A DNA stretch of 37,040 nt, taken from the NCBI GenBank assembly GCA_017455585.1, contig JAFSZU010000003.1, positions 1-37,040 of the forward strand. The letters run 5' to 3'. The position numbers and the translations under genes were made by a program. This DNA is from Bacteroidaceae bacterium. GTDB lineage: Bacteria; Bacteroidota; Bacteroidia; Bacteroidales; Bacteroidaceae. The notes below the pieces were generated by a model. That model worked only from the letters and a program-made list of their open reading frames with translations. It had not been told where the DNA came from and ran no database searches. Below, piece after piece: positions 17,830-25,037 of this stretch (position 1 is its first letter; each line of letters opens with the position of its first letter).

Positions 17830-18933
17830 ATGCAGTCATTGCCGTTGGGAATCGTTCGTGTGGGGATCGTGGGCCTCGGAGCCCGCGGTCTGACAGCGTT
17901 GCGCCTGTTGGCACTCTTGGACGAGGCCCGTGTGACCGCGCTCTGCGACCTCTCCCCCGTGGCGGTGGAGGCGGCACGGGTGCTGTTGCAGCAGACCGAG
18001 GCCAGCGTGGGGCGACCGCCGACAGCTCGCAACGCCCCCCTGTTGACCGCCCACGGCGATGACGCTTTCCACACTCTTTGTCGCTCCCCACACGTAGATC
18101 TCATTTATATTTGTAGCGATTGGCAAACCCACACCCCCATCGCCTTGGAGGCCATGCGTGCTGGCAAGCATGTGGCCATCGAGGTGCCTGCAGCCGTCAC
18201 CATGGAGGACTTGTGGGCGCTTGTGCGCACGTCGGAGCAGACACAGCGTCACTGCGTCCTGCTGGAGAACTGCCTCTACGACCCGGATATTCAGCTGGCC
18301 ATCCGGCGTGTGCATGAGGGCGAGATAGGTCAGATAGTACATGCCGAGGGAGCCTATTACCACCGCCTCGGCGACCGCTGGGCAGACTGGCGGCTGGACA
18401 TCAACCGTCGGCAGTGCGGCGACCTCTATCCCACCCATGAGCTCGGACCCATCTGCATGGCACTGGACATCAACCGCGGAGATTCTTTGCAGACCCTTGT
18501 CTGCATGGACTCTGTGGCTGTAACAGGACCCGAACTCATCCAACAACGCACCGGGAGACGACCAGACAGCTTTGCCAACGGCGACCACACCACGACGCTC
18601 ATCCGCACTGCCCGCGGCGTTACCATCCTGCTCAAGCACGATGTGATGACGCCACAACCCTACGACCGCAGCATACACCTCATTGGCACCCGCGGCGACC
18701 TGCGTGCCGGCGTGGAAGATTTGGATGCGGAACTTGTCTGCACCTCCTTCCGCAGTATTCATGACCCCATGACCTACGAGATGAACCGCCGCCTCATCCA
18801 CAGCCTCGCTGCCGGGGAACCCACGGACACCGATGTCTATGACCTCGCCACCTGGTGTGCCGTTATCCCCCTCTCCCAACAAAGCATTCGGCAAGGCTAC
18901 GCCCCCGTCACCTTCCCCGATTTCCATTCCTGA
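17830..18933 (+). CDS. Gfo/Idh/MocA-family oxidoreductase, GH109-like
   Basis: NAD(P)-binding protein of 367 residues. The N-terminal Rossmann fold is clear (VGIVGLGARGLTALRLL, residues 10-26; Asp at ALCDLS), followed by YICSDWQTHTPIALEAMRAGKHVAIEVP and the substrate domain. The segment GDLYPTHELGPICMALDINRGD closely resembles glycoside hydrolase family 109 enzymes, which use NAD to cleave alpha-N-acetylgalactosaminides. Unlike many Bacteroidetes GH109 proteins it has no signal peptide and should be cytoplasmic. A plain sugar dehydrogenase role cannot be excluded. Its end is 27 bases from the convergent CPBP protease gene. Confidence 0.88.
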   Translation: MQSLPLGIVRVGIVGLGARGLTALRLLALLDEARVTALCDLSPVAVEAARVLLQQTEASVGRPPTARNAPLLTAHGDDAFHTLCRSPHVDLIYICSDWQTHTPIALEAMRAGKHVAIEVPAAVTMEDLWALVRTSEQTQRHCVLLENCLYDPDIQLAIRRVHEGEIGQIVHAEGAYYHRLGDRWADWRLDINRRQCGDLYPTHELGPICMALDINRGDSLQTLVCMDSVAVTGPELIQQRTGRRPDSFANGDHTTTLIRTARGVTILLKHDVMTPQPYDRSIHLIGTRGDLRAGVEDLDAELVCTSFRSIHDPMTYEMNRRLIHSLAAGEPTDTDVYDLATWCAVIPLSQQSIRQGYAPVTFPDFHS

Positions 18934-18960
18934 GTTCTCCACGAAGGCAGGAATCCTTCT

Positions 18961-19692
18961 CTACAGCGGCAGCCAGACGAAGGCGGCGGCATCCCAGAGG
19001 GCGTGGCTGAGGACGATGGCCGTGAAGTGCTGGGGCATGAGACGGTAGAGGCCGCCCCAGGCGATGCCGCATACCATGGCAGCCATCACAAGCATGAAGT
19101 TGAGGGAAGAGACGTGGATGAGGGTGTAGGCGGCAGTGGCGAGGAAGAAACCTGTGTCGGGCGAGAACCGCTCGCCGAGACGACGCTGGACATAGCCTCG
19201 CCAGAAAATTTCCTCGCCCGGACCAATAATGAGCAGCAGCAAGAGGCCGATGACGGTGGGCGACGTGCCGCCTTTGATGCCGTAGATGAGATCGACCTGC
19301 GGGCGGGCGAAATCAAAAAGCCACTGTGAACACTTGTCGCCCAGCCAGAAGACACCCCACAGGACGACGGCAATGCCCACGCCCAAGGCCACTTCCTGCC
19401 ACTGCCCGCGCAGCTGCGGCCAGCCGCCGAAGCAGATGGCCAACGTGGTGAGCAGGAGGGAGGACGCGGTCATCACCGCCCAGAAGTTCCAGCCGAGTCC
19501 CAGACCGGGGAAGAACATGAGGAACCACAGGGCGGCGGCGAGGAGGAGGGAGAAGACCAATCCCCCTACAGTCCTTCCCCCAACCCCTCCCCTGTTAGGG
19601 AGGGGGACAGACCCACCCCCTTGCCCCTCCCTGTGAGGGAGGGGAGCAGTCACTTTTGACTGTTGGTTTCTTCTTATATCTTGTTCTGTCAT
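18961..19692 (-). CDS. CPBP-family intramembrane metalloprotease (Abi/CAAX-like) with repeat-derived N-terminus
   Basis: Membrane protein of 243 residues with about six hydrophobic segments. The family motifs are present: EEIFWRGYVQRRLGERF (Glu-Glu pair and Arg) and, further on, HVSSLNFMLVMAAMVCGIAWG with the conserved His and the final Trp-Gly region. CPBP proteins include CAAX-type proteases and bacteriocin self-immunity proteins; the substrate here is unknown. Residues about 12-40 (APLPHREGQGGGSVPLPNRGGVGGR) are translated from two GC-rich palindromes at 19577-19649. The original start was probably nearer VGGLVFSLLLAAALW. Confidence 0.88.
   Translation of the reverse strand: MTEQDIRRNQQSKVTAPLPHREGQGGGSVPLPNRGGVGGRTVGGLVFSLLLAAALWFLMFFPGLGLGWNFWAVMTASSLLLTTLAICFGGWPQLRGQWQEVALGVGIAVVLWGVFWLGDKCSQWLFDFARPQVDLIYGIKGGTSPTVIGLLLLLIIGPGEEIFWRGYVQRRLGERFSPDTGFFLATAAYTLIHVSSLNFMLVMAAMVCGIAWGGLYRLMPQHFTAIVLSHALWDAAAFVWLPL
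19577..19649. repeat. Two adjacent GC-rich palindromes in the CPBP gene start
   Basis: CCCCTCCCCTGTTAGGGAGG at 19583-19602 and CCCCTCCCTGTGAGGGAGGGG at 19625-19644, each with ACCC-rich flanks. Both are read through in frame by the protease gene. Confidence 0.85.
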
Positions 19693-19710
19693 TTGCTTTT
19701 GGTATATGCT

Positions 19711-19777
19711 GCCCTCTTCTTTCGGAGAGGGGGGAAGTCTGCTCCCCTCCCTAACAGGGGAGGGGATGGGGGAGGGG
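19711..19777. repeat. GC-rich palindromes between menA and the CPBP gene
   Basis: GCCCTCTTCTTTCGGAGAGGGGGG (19711-19734) and CTCCCCTCCCTAACAGGGGAGG (from 19741) with a GGGGATGGGGGAGGGG tail. They end a few bases before the stop of the menA-like gene and could act as RNA hairpins between the two genes. Confidence 0.75.
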
Positions 19778-19779
19778 CT

Positions 19780-20670
19780 TTATAATAATATGGAGAGTAC
19801 GAATCCGATGATGAGCAGGAGGCTGAACATGAGTTGCAGTTGGGCGGTCTTCTCGTCGAGGTTGGCGTAGGAGGCCTTGCCGCCCTGCTTGTAGGCAAGC
19901 ATGGTGCGGGCATTCTTCAGGGCCACGGGCAGTGCCAGCAGTGCCGTGAGCAGCCACCAGGGTTCAAGGCCGAACGCCATGAGCGCCACGAGCCAGACGA
20001 AGGGGAAGAGCACCTCGAAGGCATAGAGACGGGCACCGAACGGGCGGCCTGTCATCATGGGGAAGGTGTTGATGCCCGCGCGGTTATCGGTTTCTATGTC
20101 GCGGACATTATTGGCGTGCAGGATGGCCACGGTGATGAGTCCCACGGGCAGTGCCAGCCACAGGACCTCCCAGCGGATGGCGCCAGAGACGATGAACGAG
20201 GTACCTGTCATGGGCAGCAGCGCATAGCAGCAGATGATGACCACGTCACCCAGCGCCATGAACTTCAGACGGGGATAGAGCAAGGAGAGGGCGATACCCG
20301 CCAGCCCTATCCAGAGCAGCGTCCAGCCTGTGAGCAACACCAGACCGATGCCGCCAAGGATGGCAATGACATTGAGTGTCAGGGACAGACGGCGATACTC
20401 TGCCACCGTGAACTGCCCGTCAACAAGGGCGCGCACACCGAAGGTATCTGCGGCATCCACGCCCTTGCGATAGTCGGCAATGTCGCTCCACACATTACCG
20501 GCAGCGTGCACAAAAATGATGTTGATGAGTGCCCAGAGGCCGAACCACCAGTTGACCTCAAAACCATTGGCGGCCACCCAGGCGATGGTGACCATGACCG
20601 GCATGGCCGATGCGGGGAACGACCACGGCCTTGTGGCGATCACCCAGTCTTTAAAAGAATGTTTCTTCAT
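19780..20670 (-). CDS. menA: UbiA-family prenyltransferase, probably 1,4-dihydroxy-2-naphthoate polyprenyltransferase (MenA)
   Basis: Membrane enzyme that attaches the isoprenoid tail in menaquinone synthesis. The 296 residues contain about eight or nine hydrophobic helices and both aspartate-rich motifs: NVWSDIADYRKGVD near residue 67 and NNVRDIETDNRAG near 194. TRPWSFPASAMPV at the N-terminus and GQFTV-EYRRL are typical of MenA. The start at MKKHSF (20670) is preferred over an ATG at 20703, because the promoter box at 20701-20708 overlaps the latter. No other men gene lies in the window. Confidence 0.9.
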   Translation of the reverse strand: MKKHSFKDWVIATRPWSFPASAMPVMVTIAWVAANGFEVNWWFGLWALINIIFVHAAGNVWSDIADYRKGVDAADTFGVRALVDGQFTVAEYRRLSLTLNVIAILGGIGLVLLTGWTLLWIGLAGIALSLLYPRLKFMALGDVVIICCYALLPMTGTSFIVSGAIRWEVLWLALPVGLITVAILHANNVRDIETDNRAGINTFPMMTGRPFGARLYAFEVLFPFVWLVALMAFGLEPWWLLTALLALPVALKNARTMLAYKQGGKASYANLDEKTAQLQLMFSLLLIIGFVLSILL

Positions 20671-20700
20671 AATATATGTCTTTTCATGCCAATTTGAGCG

Positions 20701-20769
20701 CAAATATAGATAAATATCGCGAAATATAAGCCAGTCTTATAAAGAAATTAAGTTTTCTTTAGAGGAAAG
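20701..20769 (-). promoter_or_regulatory. Promoter-bearing repeat element upstream of menA
   Basis: Third relative of the 64-bp element. On the minus strand it ends in TATATTTG (20708-20701), 31 bases before the menA start codon at 20670. Differences from the 8562 copies are few (ATATCGCG for ATAACGCG; TCTTAT for TCCGAT). A short heptamer trace (GTTTAAGGTTTAAAG) follows at 20779-20793. Confidence 0.75.
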
Positions 20770-20898
20770 ATACGGAAAAAGTTTAAGGTTTAAAGATTTT
20801 GCAAAAAATGTTTTACAGGCATATTTCCCTATCCGTATTATCTCACCTGCGACATGACATGCCAATTGCACGGTATATTGACAAAAATACGTTATTTT

Positions 20899-20971
20899 CA
20901 GCGGAAAAGTAAAGAAATACATCATTTTCCGCTGGCTATAGAATATATTTTACTATATTTGCAGCGGAAAA
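20899..20971 (+). promoter_or_regulatory. Promoter with three CAGCGGAAAA operator-like sites
   Basis: CAGCGGAAAA at 20899-20908, its inverted copy TTTTCCGCTG at 20925-20934, and a third copy at 20962-20971. The -7 box TATATTTG is at 20954-20961, so the third site covers the start of transcription and the inverted pair covers the -33 region. This is the layout of a repressor-controlled promoter for the ATPase gene starting at 20992. Confidence 0.6.
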
Positions 20972-20991
20972 CGGAATAAAGTAACATTTCT

Positions 20992-22416
20992 ATGATTATT
21001 GGACGCGAAAAGGAACAACGTGAACTGCTGAGTCTTCTTGAAAAGGAAGATGCGCAGTTTTGTGCTGTCTATGGGAGACGGCGTGTGGGTAAAACATATC
21101 TCATCCGCGAGACCTTCAACTACCAGTTCTGCTTTCATCACACTGGCATTGCCAAAGGAACACTTCGCCAACAATTGACGGCTTTCCGCAACTCACTTGT
21201 GACAGCAGGCATGGACAGATGCGCCATACCCAAGACCTGGATTGAAGCCTTCGAACTGCTGAAACAACTGATCACTCATGCTCCAGCAGGTAAAAAAGTC
21301 ATTTTTATCGATGAACTTCCATGGATGGACACACCCAAAGGAAACCTGATCGGTGCCTTGGAAAACTTCTGGAACGGATGGGCAACAGCACGCCGGGAGA
21401 AGGACATCGTGCTCATCGTGTGCGGAAGTGCCACTTCATGGATTAGCAAAAGACTCTTGAAGGACAAAGGCGGCCTTCGTGGAAGACTGACCAACCGCAT
21501 CAAGCTTGTTCCCTTCACGCTTCGCGAGTGCGAGCTCTTTGCCAAAGGAGCCAACCTTGCCTTTGGCAGAAAAGATATACTGGAACTCTACATGATCCTC
21601 GGCGGCATACCCTACTATTGGAGTTTCCTGAAGAAAGGGTTGAGCGTGGCACAAAATATTGACCAGCTGTTCTTCACGGAAACGGCCCAGCTACGTGATG
21701 AGTTTGAGGCACTTTATGCTGTGTTGTTTAAAAATCCCGATAATTATATCAAGGTCATCGAATGCCTGAGCGTCGGCAGGAAGTCTGGCCTGACAAGAGA
21801 AGATATATTGAACGAAAGCAAACTCACAGACGGAGGAACCTTCTCAACTTTATTAGAAGAACTGGAAGAGTGCGGGTTCATCCGTCATTATGTATCTGCA
21901 GACACAGCAGAAACAAACGCGCTGTATCAGTTGATAGACAATTACACATTGTTCTATTATCTCTGCATCAAGAAAAATGCCTTCAGCGATGAGCATTACT
22001 GGTCAAATACCTTCACTTCCACCTCCCACAACGCTTGGAAGGGGCACGCATTTGAACGTGTCTGCTTCCAACATGTCCCTCAGATGAAAGTGGCCCTGGG
22101 CATCTCTGGTGTTCAGACAAACGTTTGTTCATGGTTCGCCCGCGGCACCAGTGAACGGCGCGGCACACAGATTGACCTGGTGATGCAACGAGCCGACGGC
22201 TTTACTGACATCTGTGAGATGAAGCATTCCGCCAACCTCTTCGCCATAGATAAGGATTATGCAGAAAACCTGCAATATAAGCTTGATGCCTACCAGGAAC
22301 TTTCGAAAGATAATCGCACACTGCATCTTGTCATGGTAACCACAAATGGCATCGTCCACAACAGCTACTACAACATGGTACAGAATGAGATAACCATGGA
22401 TGACCTGTTCGGATAA
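20992..22416 (+). CDS. AAA ATPase with C-terminal DUF234/PD-(D/E)XK nuclease-like domain
   Basis: Protein of 474 residues from the archaeal-type ATPase group common in Bacteroidetes. The start reads IIGREKEQRELLSLLE, followed by Walker A GRRRVGKT (28-35), Walker B VIFIDELPWMD (about 102) and sensor-like IVCGSATSWI. A winged-helix region follows. The C-terminal part has RGTQIDLVM, then ICEMKHS (about residues 390-412), fitting the D...ExK pattern of PD-(D/E)XK nucleases. Such proteins are suspected to act in mobile elements or defence, but no biochemical role is settled. It stands alone, with its own regulated-looking promoter, at the border of an accessory region. Confidence 0.88.
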   Translation: MIIGREKEQRELLSLLEKEDAQFCAVYGRRRVGKTYLIRETFNYQFCFHHTGIAKGTLRQQLTAFRNSLVTAGMDRCAIPKTWIEAFELLKQLITHAPAGKKVIFIDELPWMDTPKGNLIGALENFWNGWATARREKDIVLIVCGSATSWISKRLLKDKGGLRGRLTNRIKLVPFTLRECELFAKGANLAFGRKDILELYMILGGIPYYWSFLKKGLSVAQNIDQLFFTETAQLRDEFEALYAVLFKNPDNYIKVIECLSVGRKSGLTREDILNESKLTDGGTFSTLLEELEECGFIRHYVSADTAETNALYQLIDNYTLFYYLCIKKNAFSDEHYWSNTFTSTSHNAWKGHAFERVCFQHVPQMKVALGISGVQTNVCSWFARGTSERRGTQIDLVMQRADGFTDICEMKHSANLFAIDKDYAENLQYKLDAYQELSKDNRTLHLVMVTTNGIVHNSYYNMVQNEITMDDLFG

Positions 22417-22476
22417 AATTCTCTCCGAATTCCATGGGCGCGTCATTCAAGGATATTACGGCCTCGAAAAAAGATA

Positions 22477-22731
22477 ATGATTATCCGCAAAAGTACTCCT
22501 AAGACGGTGAAACCGTCTTCGCTCAGTAGCCGAGGGTCGTTCATGACCCTCGGAAGTCGGACGCAGGGCAAACCGACTCTGAAAGAGTCGCCGAATGATA
22601 TAGCTGGGGCACGCTTTCAGCGTACATGTCATCTCATGTCCCTTTCCGAGGGTTGTGAACAACCCTCGGCTACTGACTGGGGACCGCTTTGCGGTCTTGG
22701 GATGCTTGGGGGTATTATTGCGGATAATCAT
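22477..22731. repeat. 255-bp multi-hairpin element with 14-bp terminal inverted repeats
   Basis: Bounded by ATGATTATCCGCAA (22477-22490) and TTGCGGATAATCAT (22718-22731). Inside are at least six hairpins, among them GACGGTGAAACCGTC, CCGAGGGTC/GACCCTCGG, CGACTCTGAAAGAGTCG, CCGAGGGTT/AACCCTCGG and GACCGCTTTGCGGTC. The left and right halves are imperfect inverted versions of each other. No transposase is present, so it resembles a MITE or REP-type cluster. Open frames through it are short and not protein-like. Confidence 0.85.
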
Positions 22732-22821
22732 AAAAAGATTCCCTTGTGCTTCTTCCAAGTCTGCCTTGGCTTCCTCAAAAGGCTACGACAAAGGAGCATC
22801 AATTCTCATTTCAAGCTATTT

Positions 22822-22860
22822 TCCTCCTTCCCTTCGGAGAGGCTTTTTTGTGCCTTCTTA
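22822..22860 (+). terminator. Possible weak terminator
   Basis: CCTC(C)TTCCCTTCGGAGAGG followed by CTTTTTTG (22822-22850). The stem is short; it would end transcripts coming from the ATPase gene or the hairpin element before the next promoter. Confidence 0.35.
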
Positions 22861-22880
22861 CAAAAAAGTTGGGGATTTTC

Positions 22881-22911
22881 TTTGCCTTTCCAGGGAAACT
22901 ATGTACTTTTG
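22881..22911 (+). promoter_or_regulatory. Consensus promoter for the structured RNA region
   Basis: TTTG (22881-22884), 19 bases, TACTTTTG (22904-22911): a full match to the Bacteroidetes consensus, with no coding gene for 400 bases downstream. Confidence 0.7.
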
Positions 22912-23300
22912 CGGCGTGAGACCTCTCTCATGCCGCTTTTCACGTTGGCTTCCGTAGAGTCATACCACCGTGTATGGCAGTGAAGTTCAGCTTCGCTGGC
23001 AGCTGAGGGAGAGCGAGTTGGGAGCGGTTCTCATGGATGCGGCAGCGGCTGCGTCCCTCTTATTGGAAATAAACGAAGCGTTATGCTCGTCTTGTTACTG
23101 AAACCTAGGAAATTTCAAGTACGGCAAGAGGACATGATGGCTTCCATGCGAAAGCGTGGATGTTATCTGAATCTCCCGTACAAGGTTTTCCTAGGACCGC
23201 AGTAAGAGAAGTGGATACAGTTCCACGCTTCATAATTATAGACCGCTCTTTGAGGAACTGAAGGGGCTACTTGAAGTTGTGCCCGACACGAATCAGGGTT
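22911..23300 (+). ncRNA. Candidate large structured RNA of unknown family
   Basis: No protein-like frame is present, but base pairing is dense: a 10-bp stem GCGGCGTGAG/CTCATGCCGC (22911-22936), GGATGCGGC-AGCG-GCTGCGTCC (23035-23056), a long-range stem CCTAGGAAA/TTTCCTAGG (23104-23112 with 23187-23195) enclosing GTACGG/CCGTAC (23119-23124 with 23176-23181) and a 6-bp hairpin closed by a GAAA tetraloop (23144-23159), then GTGGA/TCCAC (23211-23226). A consensus promoter ends where the first stem begins. It does not look like tmRNA, RNase P RNA, 6S or SRP RNA. A group II intron fragment, an omega/HEARO-type RNA or a leader of the downstream gene remain possible. Confidence 0.55.
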
Positions 23301-23307
23301 AAAGAAC

Positions 23308-23811
23308 ATGAAACCATTATGTTTTGAAACAGGATTGTATCTACATGCCCCGCTGGAATTGCAGCATGTTTTCAAGCGGATAGCTTTTATTCTTTTGATG
23401 ATTGCAGTCCCTTGTAGCAATGTCTCTGCCAAAGGTGTTGAAGATGTTCTCTCAAAGATTAAAGCGACGGTGGCTCTTTGGGAAATTGTTGATTATACTG
23501 TTGCCAATATAGATATCGACCAGTTGTCAAAAAACTCCGATACAAGAAGTTTAACCCGGAAGCTCTATAGTGGAAATAAGTATCAGATTATTGCTATTGG
23601 AGACAGAAACTTTACAGATGTTGATTTGACCGTTTATAAAAAGGTAAATGGGTCATGGGTCAATGTGGGTAAAGACGTTGATACTAGTAATGTGGCCATT
23701 GTGGAATTGGATTGTTCATACTCAACAGAGTATAAATTTGAAGTGAAGGCATATAGTTTTGCTGCAGGGTCGGGAACTGGTTATTATGGTCTAGCAATCT
23801 TATTTAAGTAA
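23308..23811 (+). CDS. Small secreted hypothetical protein
   Basis: Unrecognised protein of 167 residues. A hydrophobic signal-like segment (RIAFILLMIAVPCSNVSA, about residues 25-42) is preceded by an unusually long N-terminal extension, so the ATG at 23308 may be an accident and the real start may have been lost or use a rare codon near residue 22. The C-terminal 100 residues look like a small beta-rich domain (YQIIAIGDRNFTDVDLTVYKK, YKFEVKAYSFAAGSGTGYYGLAILFK), as in proteins that read out bound ligands or polymers, but no family is recognised. It follows directly on the structured RNA and could be its downstream gene. GC content is low, as in the rest of this accessory region. Confidence 0.6.
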   Translation: MKPLCFETGLYLHAPLELQHVFKRIAFILLMIAVPCSNVSAKGVEDVLSKIKATVALWEIVDYTVANIDIDQLSKNSDTRSLTRKLYSGNKYQIIAIGDRNFTDVDLTVYKKVNGSWVNVGKDVDTSNVAIVELDCSYSTEYKFEVKAYSFAAGSGTGYYGLAILFK

Positions 23812-23865
23812 AGATGCGCCCTAAACTTTATCCTTTTTGCTGGAGAACCTGTTGCGCTCGTAAAA

Positions 23866-23934
23866 GTGGGCACGGGATAGGGTAAAAGTGGTGGAAAAGT
23901 TTGGCGGAATCAAAAGAAATGCCTTACTTTGCAG
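23866..23934. repeat. Cassette spacer repeat, copy 1
   Basis: Contains AAAGTGGTGGAAAAGTTTGG then CGGAATCAAAAGAAATGCC and TTACTTTGCA, nearly identical to 24837-24885, with weaker similarity upstream (GTGGGCACGGGAT against GTGGCACGCGAAT). It precedes small RNA candidate 1 and the 3' end of the first PIN toxin gene. Confidence 0.75.
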
Positions 23935-24015
23935 CAAGAACATCGGATGTATTCCGATTATGGACTGGGGTGTCCCCGGTTGGAAAGGGTTACCTGTTCG
24001 GGTAATCCTTTTTTT
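23900..24015 (+). ncRNA. Candidate small RNA 1 with promoter and intrinsic terminator
   Basis: Promoter: TTTG (23900-23903), 20 bases, TTACTTTG (23924-23931). The transcript of about 75 bases would hold hairpins CGG/CCG (23944-23957) and GGGGTGTCCCC (23967-23977) and end in a terminator, AGGGTTACC paired with GGTAATCCT and followed by TTTTTT (23986-24015). No codon-sized frame fits. It runs towards, but stops before, the 3' end of the PIN toxin gene on the other strand. Confidence 0.5.
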
Positions 24016-24050
24016 CATGGCAGATAACTTCACTGAAATCAACAAACGGA

Positions 24051-24458
24051 TTATAAGATATCTTGCATGAAATGGTCAAGGGTAATCACGTTGACTTTTG
24101 GGAAGGGAATTGCTTCAAGAACTTTGAAATGAGAGTCTTCGCTGACAATGTAGTCTGCGTTAGCTATGATGGCACAATCTACGAACTTGTTGTCATCAGG
24201 GTCACTTGATATCAATTCAAAGCGGTATTGTGGGTCGAATCGTAAGCAAAAGGGGCTGCTTAAGATGAACTCTATCACGTTCTCCGCAACAAATGGATTT
24301 GCTATGCGCCCAATTATTTCTTGGTATTCGTTGATAATCTCGTTAGATACACACAGCAGATACTTACCTTCATCAAACGCTTTCCATGCAGCAAAATATG
24401 GACTCTGCCGCGAAATCATTTGCAGAAGGCAATTGGTGTCAATAACAACCGCTCTCAT
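24051..24458 (-). CDS. PIN-domain toxin (COG1569-type)
   Basis: Putative endoribonuclease toxin of 135 residues. The PIN acidic residues are visible: Asp7 in VVIDTN, Glu41 or so in NEIINEYQEII, and the Asp cluster SSDPDDNKFVDCAIIANADYIVSEDSHF. This subgroup is annotated as putative toxin of a type II system. Its start overlaps the end of the upstream small gene by 4 bases (24455-24458), the usual antitoxin-toxin layout. Its 3' end lies 36 bases from the terminator of small RNA 1. Confidence 0.85.
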   Translation of the reverse strand: MRAVVIDTNCLLQMISRQSPYFAAWKAFDEGKYLLCVSNEIINEYQEIIGRIANPFVAENVIEFILSSPFCLRFDPQYRFELISSDPDDNKFVDCAIIANADYIVSEDSHFKVLEAIPFPKVNVITLDHFMQDIL

Positions 24459-24694
24459 CGTCTGTTAGTATAAGGGGTACGATAGTGAGCTGTTTTCAAT
24501 ACTTCAAGGGTCTGCTCATTCCACGTGCCAGAATCCCAGAGCCGATCCATCTCTTTAGTTGCCCGCTCGAAGAAGAAGTGAGCTATGGCTTGTTTCAGAG
24601 CAAAGATTTCCTCCTCTGTATGTAGATGCGCCACCGCATTGATGACCACCGTCTGAGCGGGACTGAACACCGTCCTTTCCTTTGTTGCTTCCAT
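24455..24694 (-). CDS. Probable antitoxin partner of the first PIN toxin
   Basis: Small protein of 79 residues (MEATKERTVFSPAQTVVINAV...), mostly helical and charged, with no recognised DNA-binding fold but a C-terminal RLWDSGTWNEQTLEVLKTAHYRTPY tail seen in partners of COG1569 toxins. The start at 24694 is preferred; the longer frame to 24730 overlaps the promoter-like CAAAAGTA. Position and overlap with the toxin, not homology, carry most of the call. Confidence 0.75.
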   Translation of the reverse strand: MEATKERTVFSPAQTVVINAVAHLHTEEEIFALKQAIAHFFFERATKEMDRLWDSGTWNEQTLEVLKTAHYRTPYTNRR

Positions 24695-24717
24695 ATCTGA
24701 AAATGCTTTAGTTTCTT

Positions 24718-24893
24718 GCAAAAGTAGCAATACTTTTTCAAATGGGCATCATCTTTCCGCTATTTTTTACTATGTACCTCCTCATTTTCCTGCTTCCCGG
24801 CGGGAAAATGACGGGAATGTGGCACGCGAATCAAGAAAAGTGGTGGAAAAGTTTGGAGGAATCAAAAGAAATGCCTTACTTTGCAATGTGGAA
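24718..24893. repeat. Cassette spacer repeat, copy 2
   Basis: 24718-24854 is about 137 bp long and nearly identical to 25875-26011; 24837-24893 matches copy 1. It starts GCAAAAGTAGCAATACTTTT (TACTTTTG on the minus strand, a -7 box for the antitoxin), includes a hairpin CATTTTCC/GGGAAAATG (24783-24810) and ends with the plus-strand promoter of small RNA 2. Confidence 0.88.
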
Positions 24894-25031
24894 GATGGAA
24901 CCAAGTAGAGCCACGATGTGTGGAACGGTGGCATCTGCGTGATGATGAGCAATTCGACCTTGCCGCTTGGTCTCCATTCACATTCTAACCGACCACCTCA
25001 GCCCTCCCCTGCGTGGTCGGTTTCTATTTTT
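24852..25031 (+). ncRNA. Candidate small RNA 2 with promoter and intrinsic terminator
   Basis: Promoter: TTTG (24852-24855), 20 bases, TTACTTTG (24876-24883). The transcript, about 140 bases, ends with a strong terminator: AACCGACCAC (24987-24996) paired with GTGGTCGGTT (25013-25022), then TTTCTATTTTT. The T-run is on the plus strand, so this does not serve the minus-strand toxin gene that ends at 25038. Internal pairing AACCAAG/CTTGGT (24899-, 24966-) and CCAC/GTGG is visible. Confidence 0.55.
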
Positions 25032-25037
25032 ATGTAA

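Noticed and set aside
22456-22983. Frames of 100-168 residues across the multi-hairpin element on both strands
   Set aside because: They read through palindromes, giving mirrored low-complexity peptides with no protein-like pattern.
22911-23300. tmRNA, RNase P RNA, SRP RNA or 6S RNA
   Set aside because: None of the conserved blocks of these RNAs, such as the P4 region of RNase P or the tRNA-like ends of tmRNA, could be found.
24742-24942. 66-residue plus-strand frame (MGIIFPLFFTMYLL...) and its relative at 25623-26195
   Set aside because: Both are translations of the spacer repeat; the similarity is at DNA level and runs through promoter boxes and hairpins.
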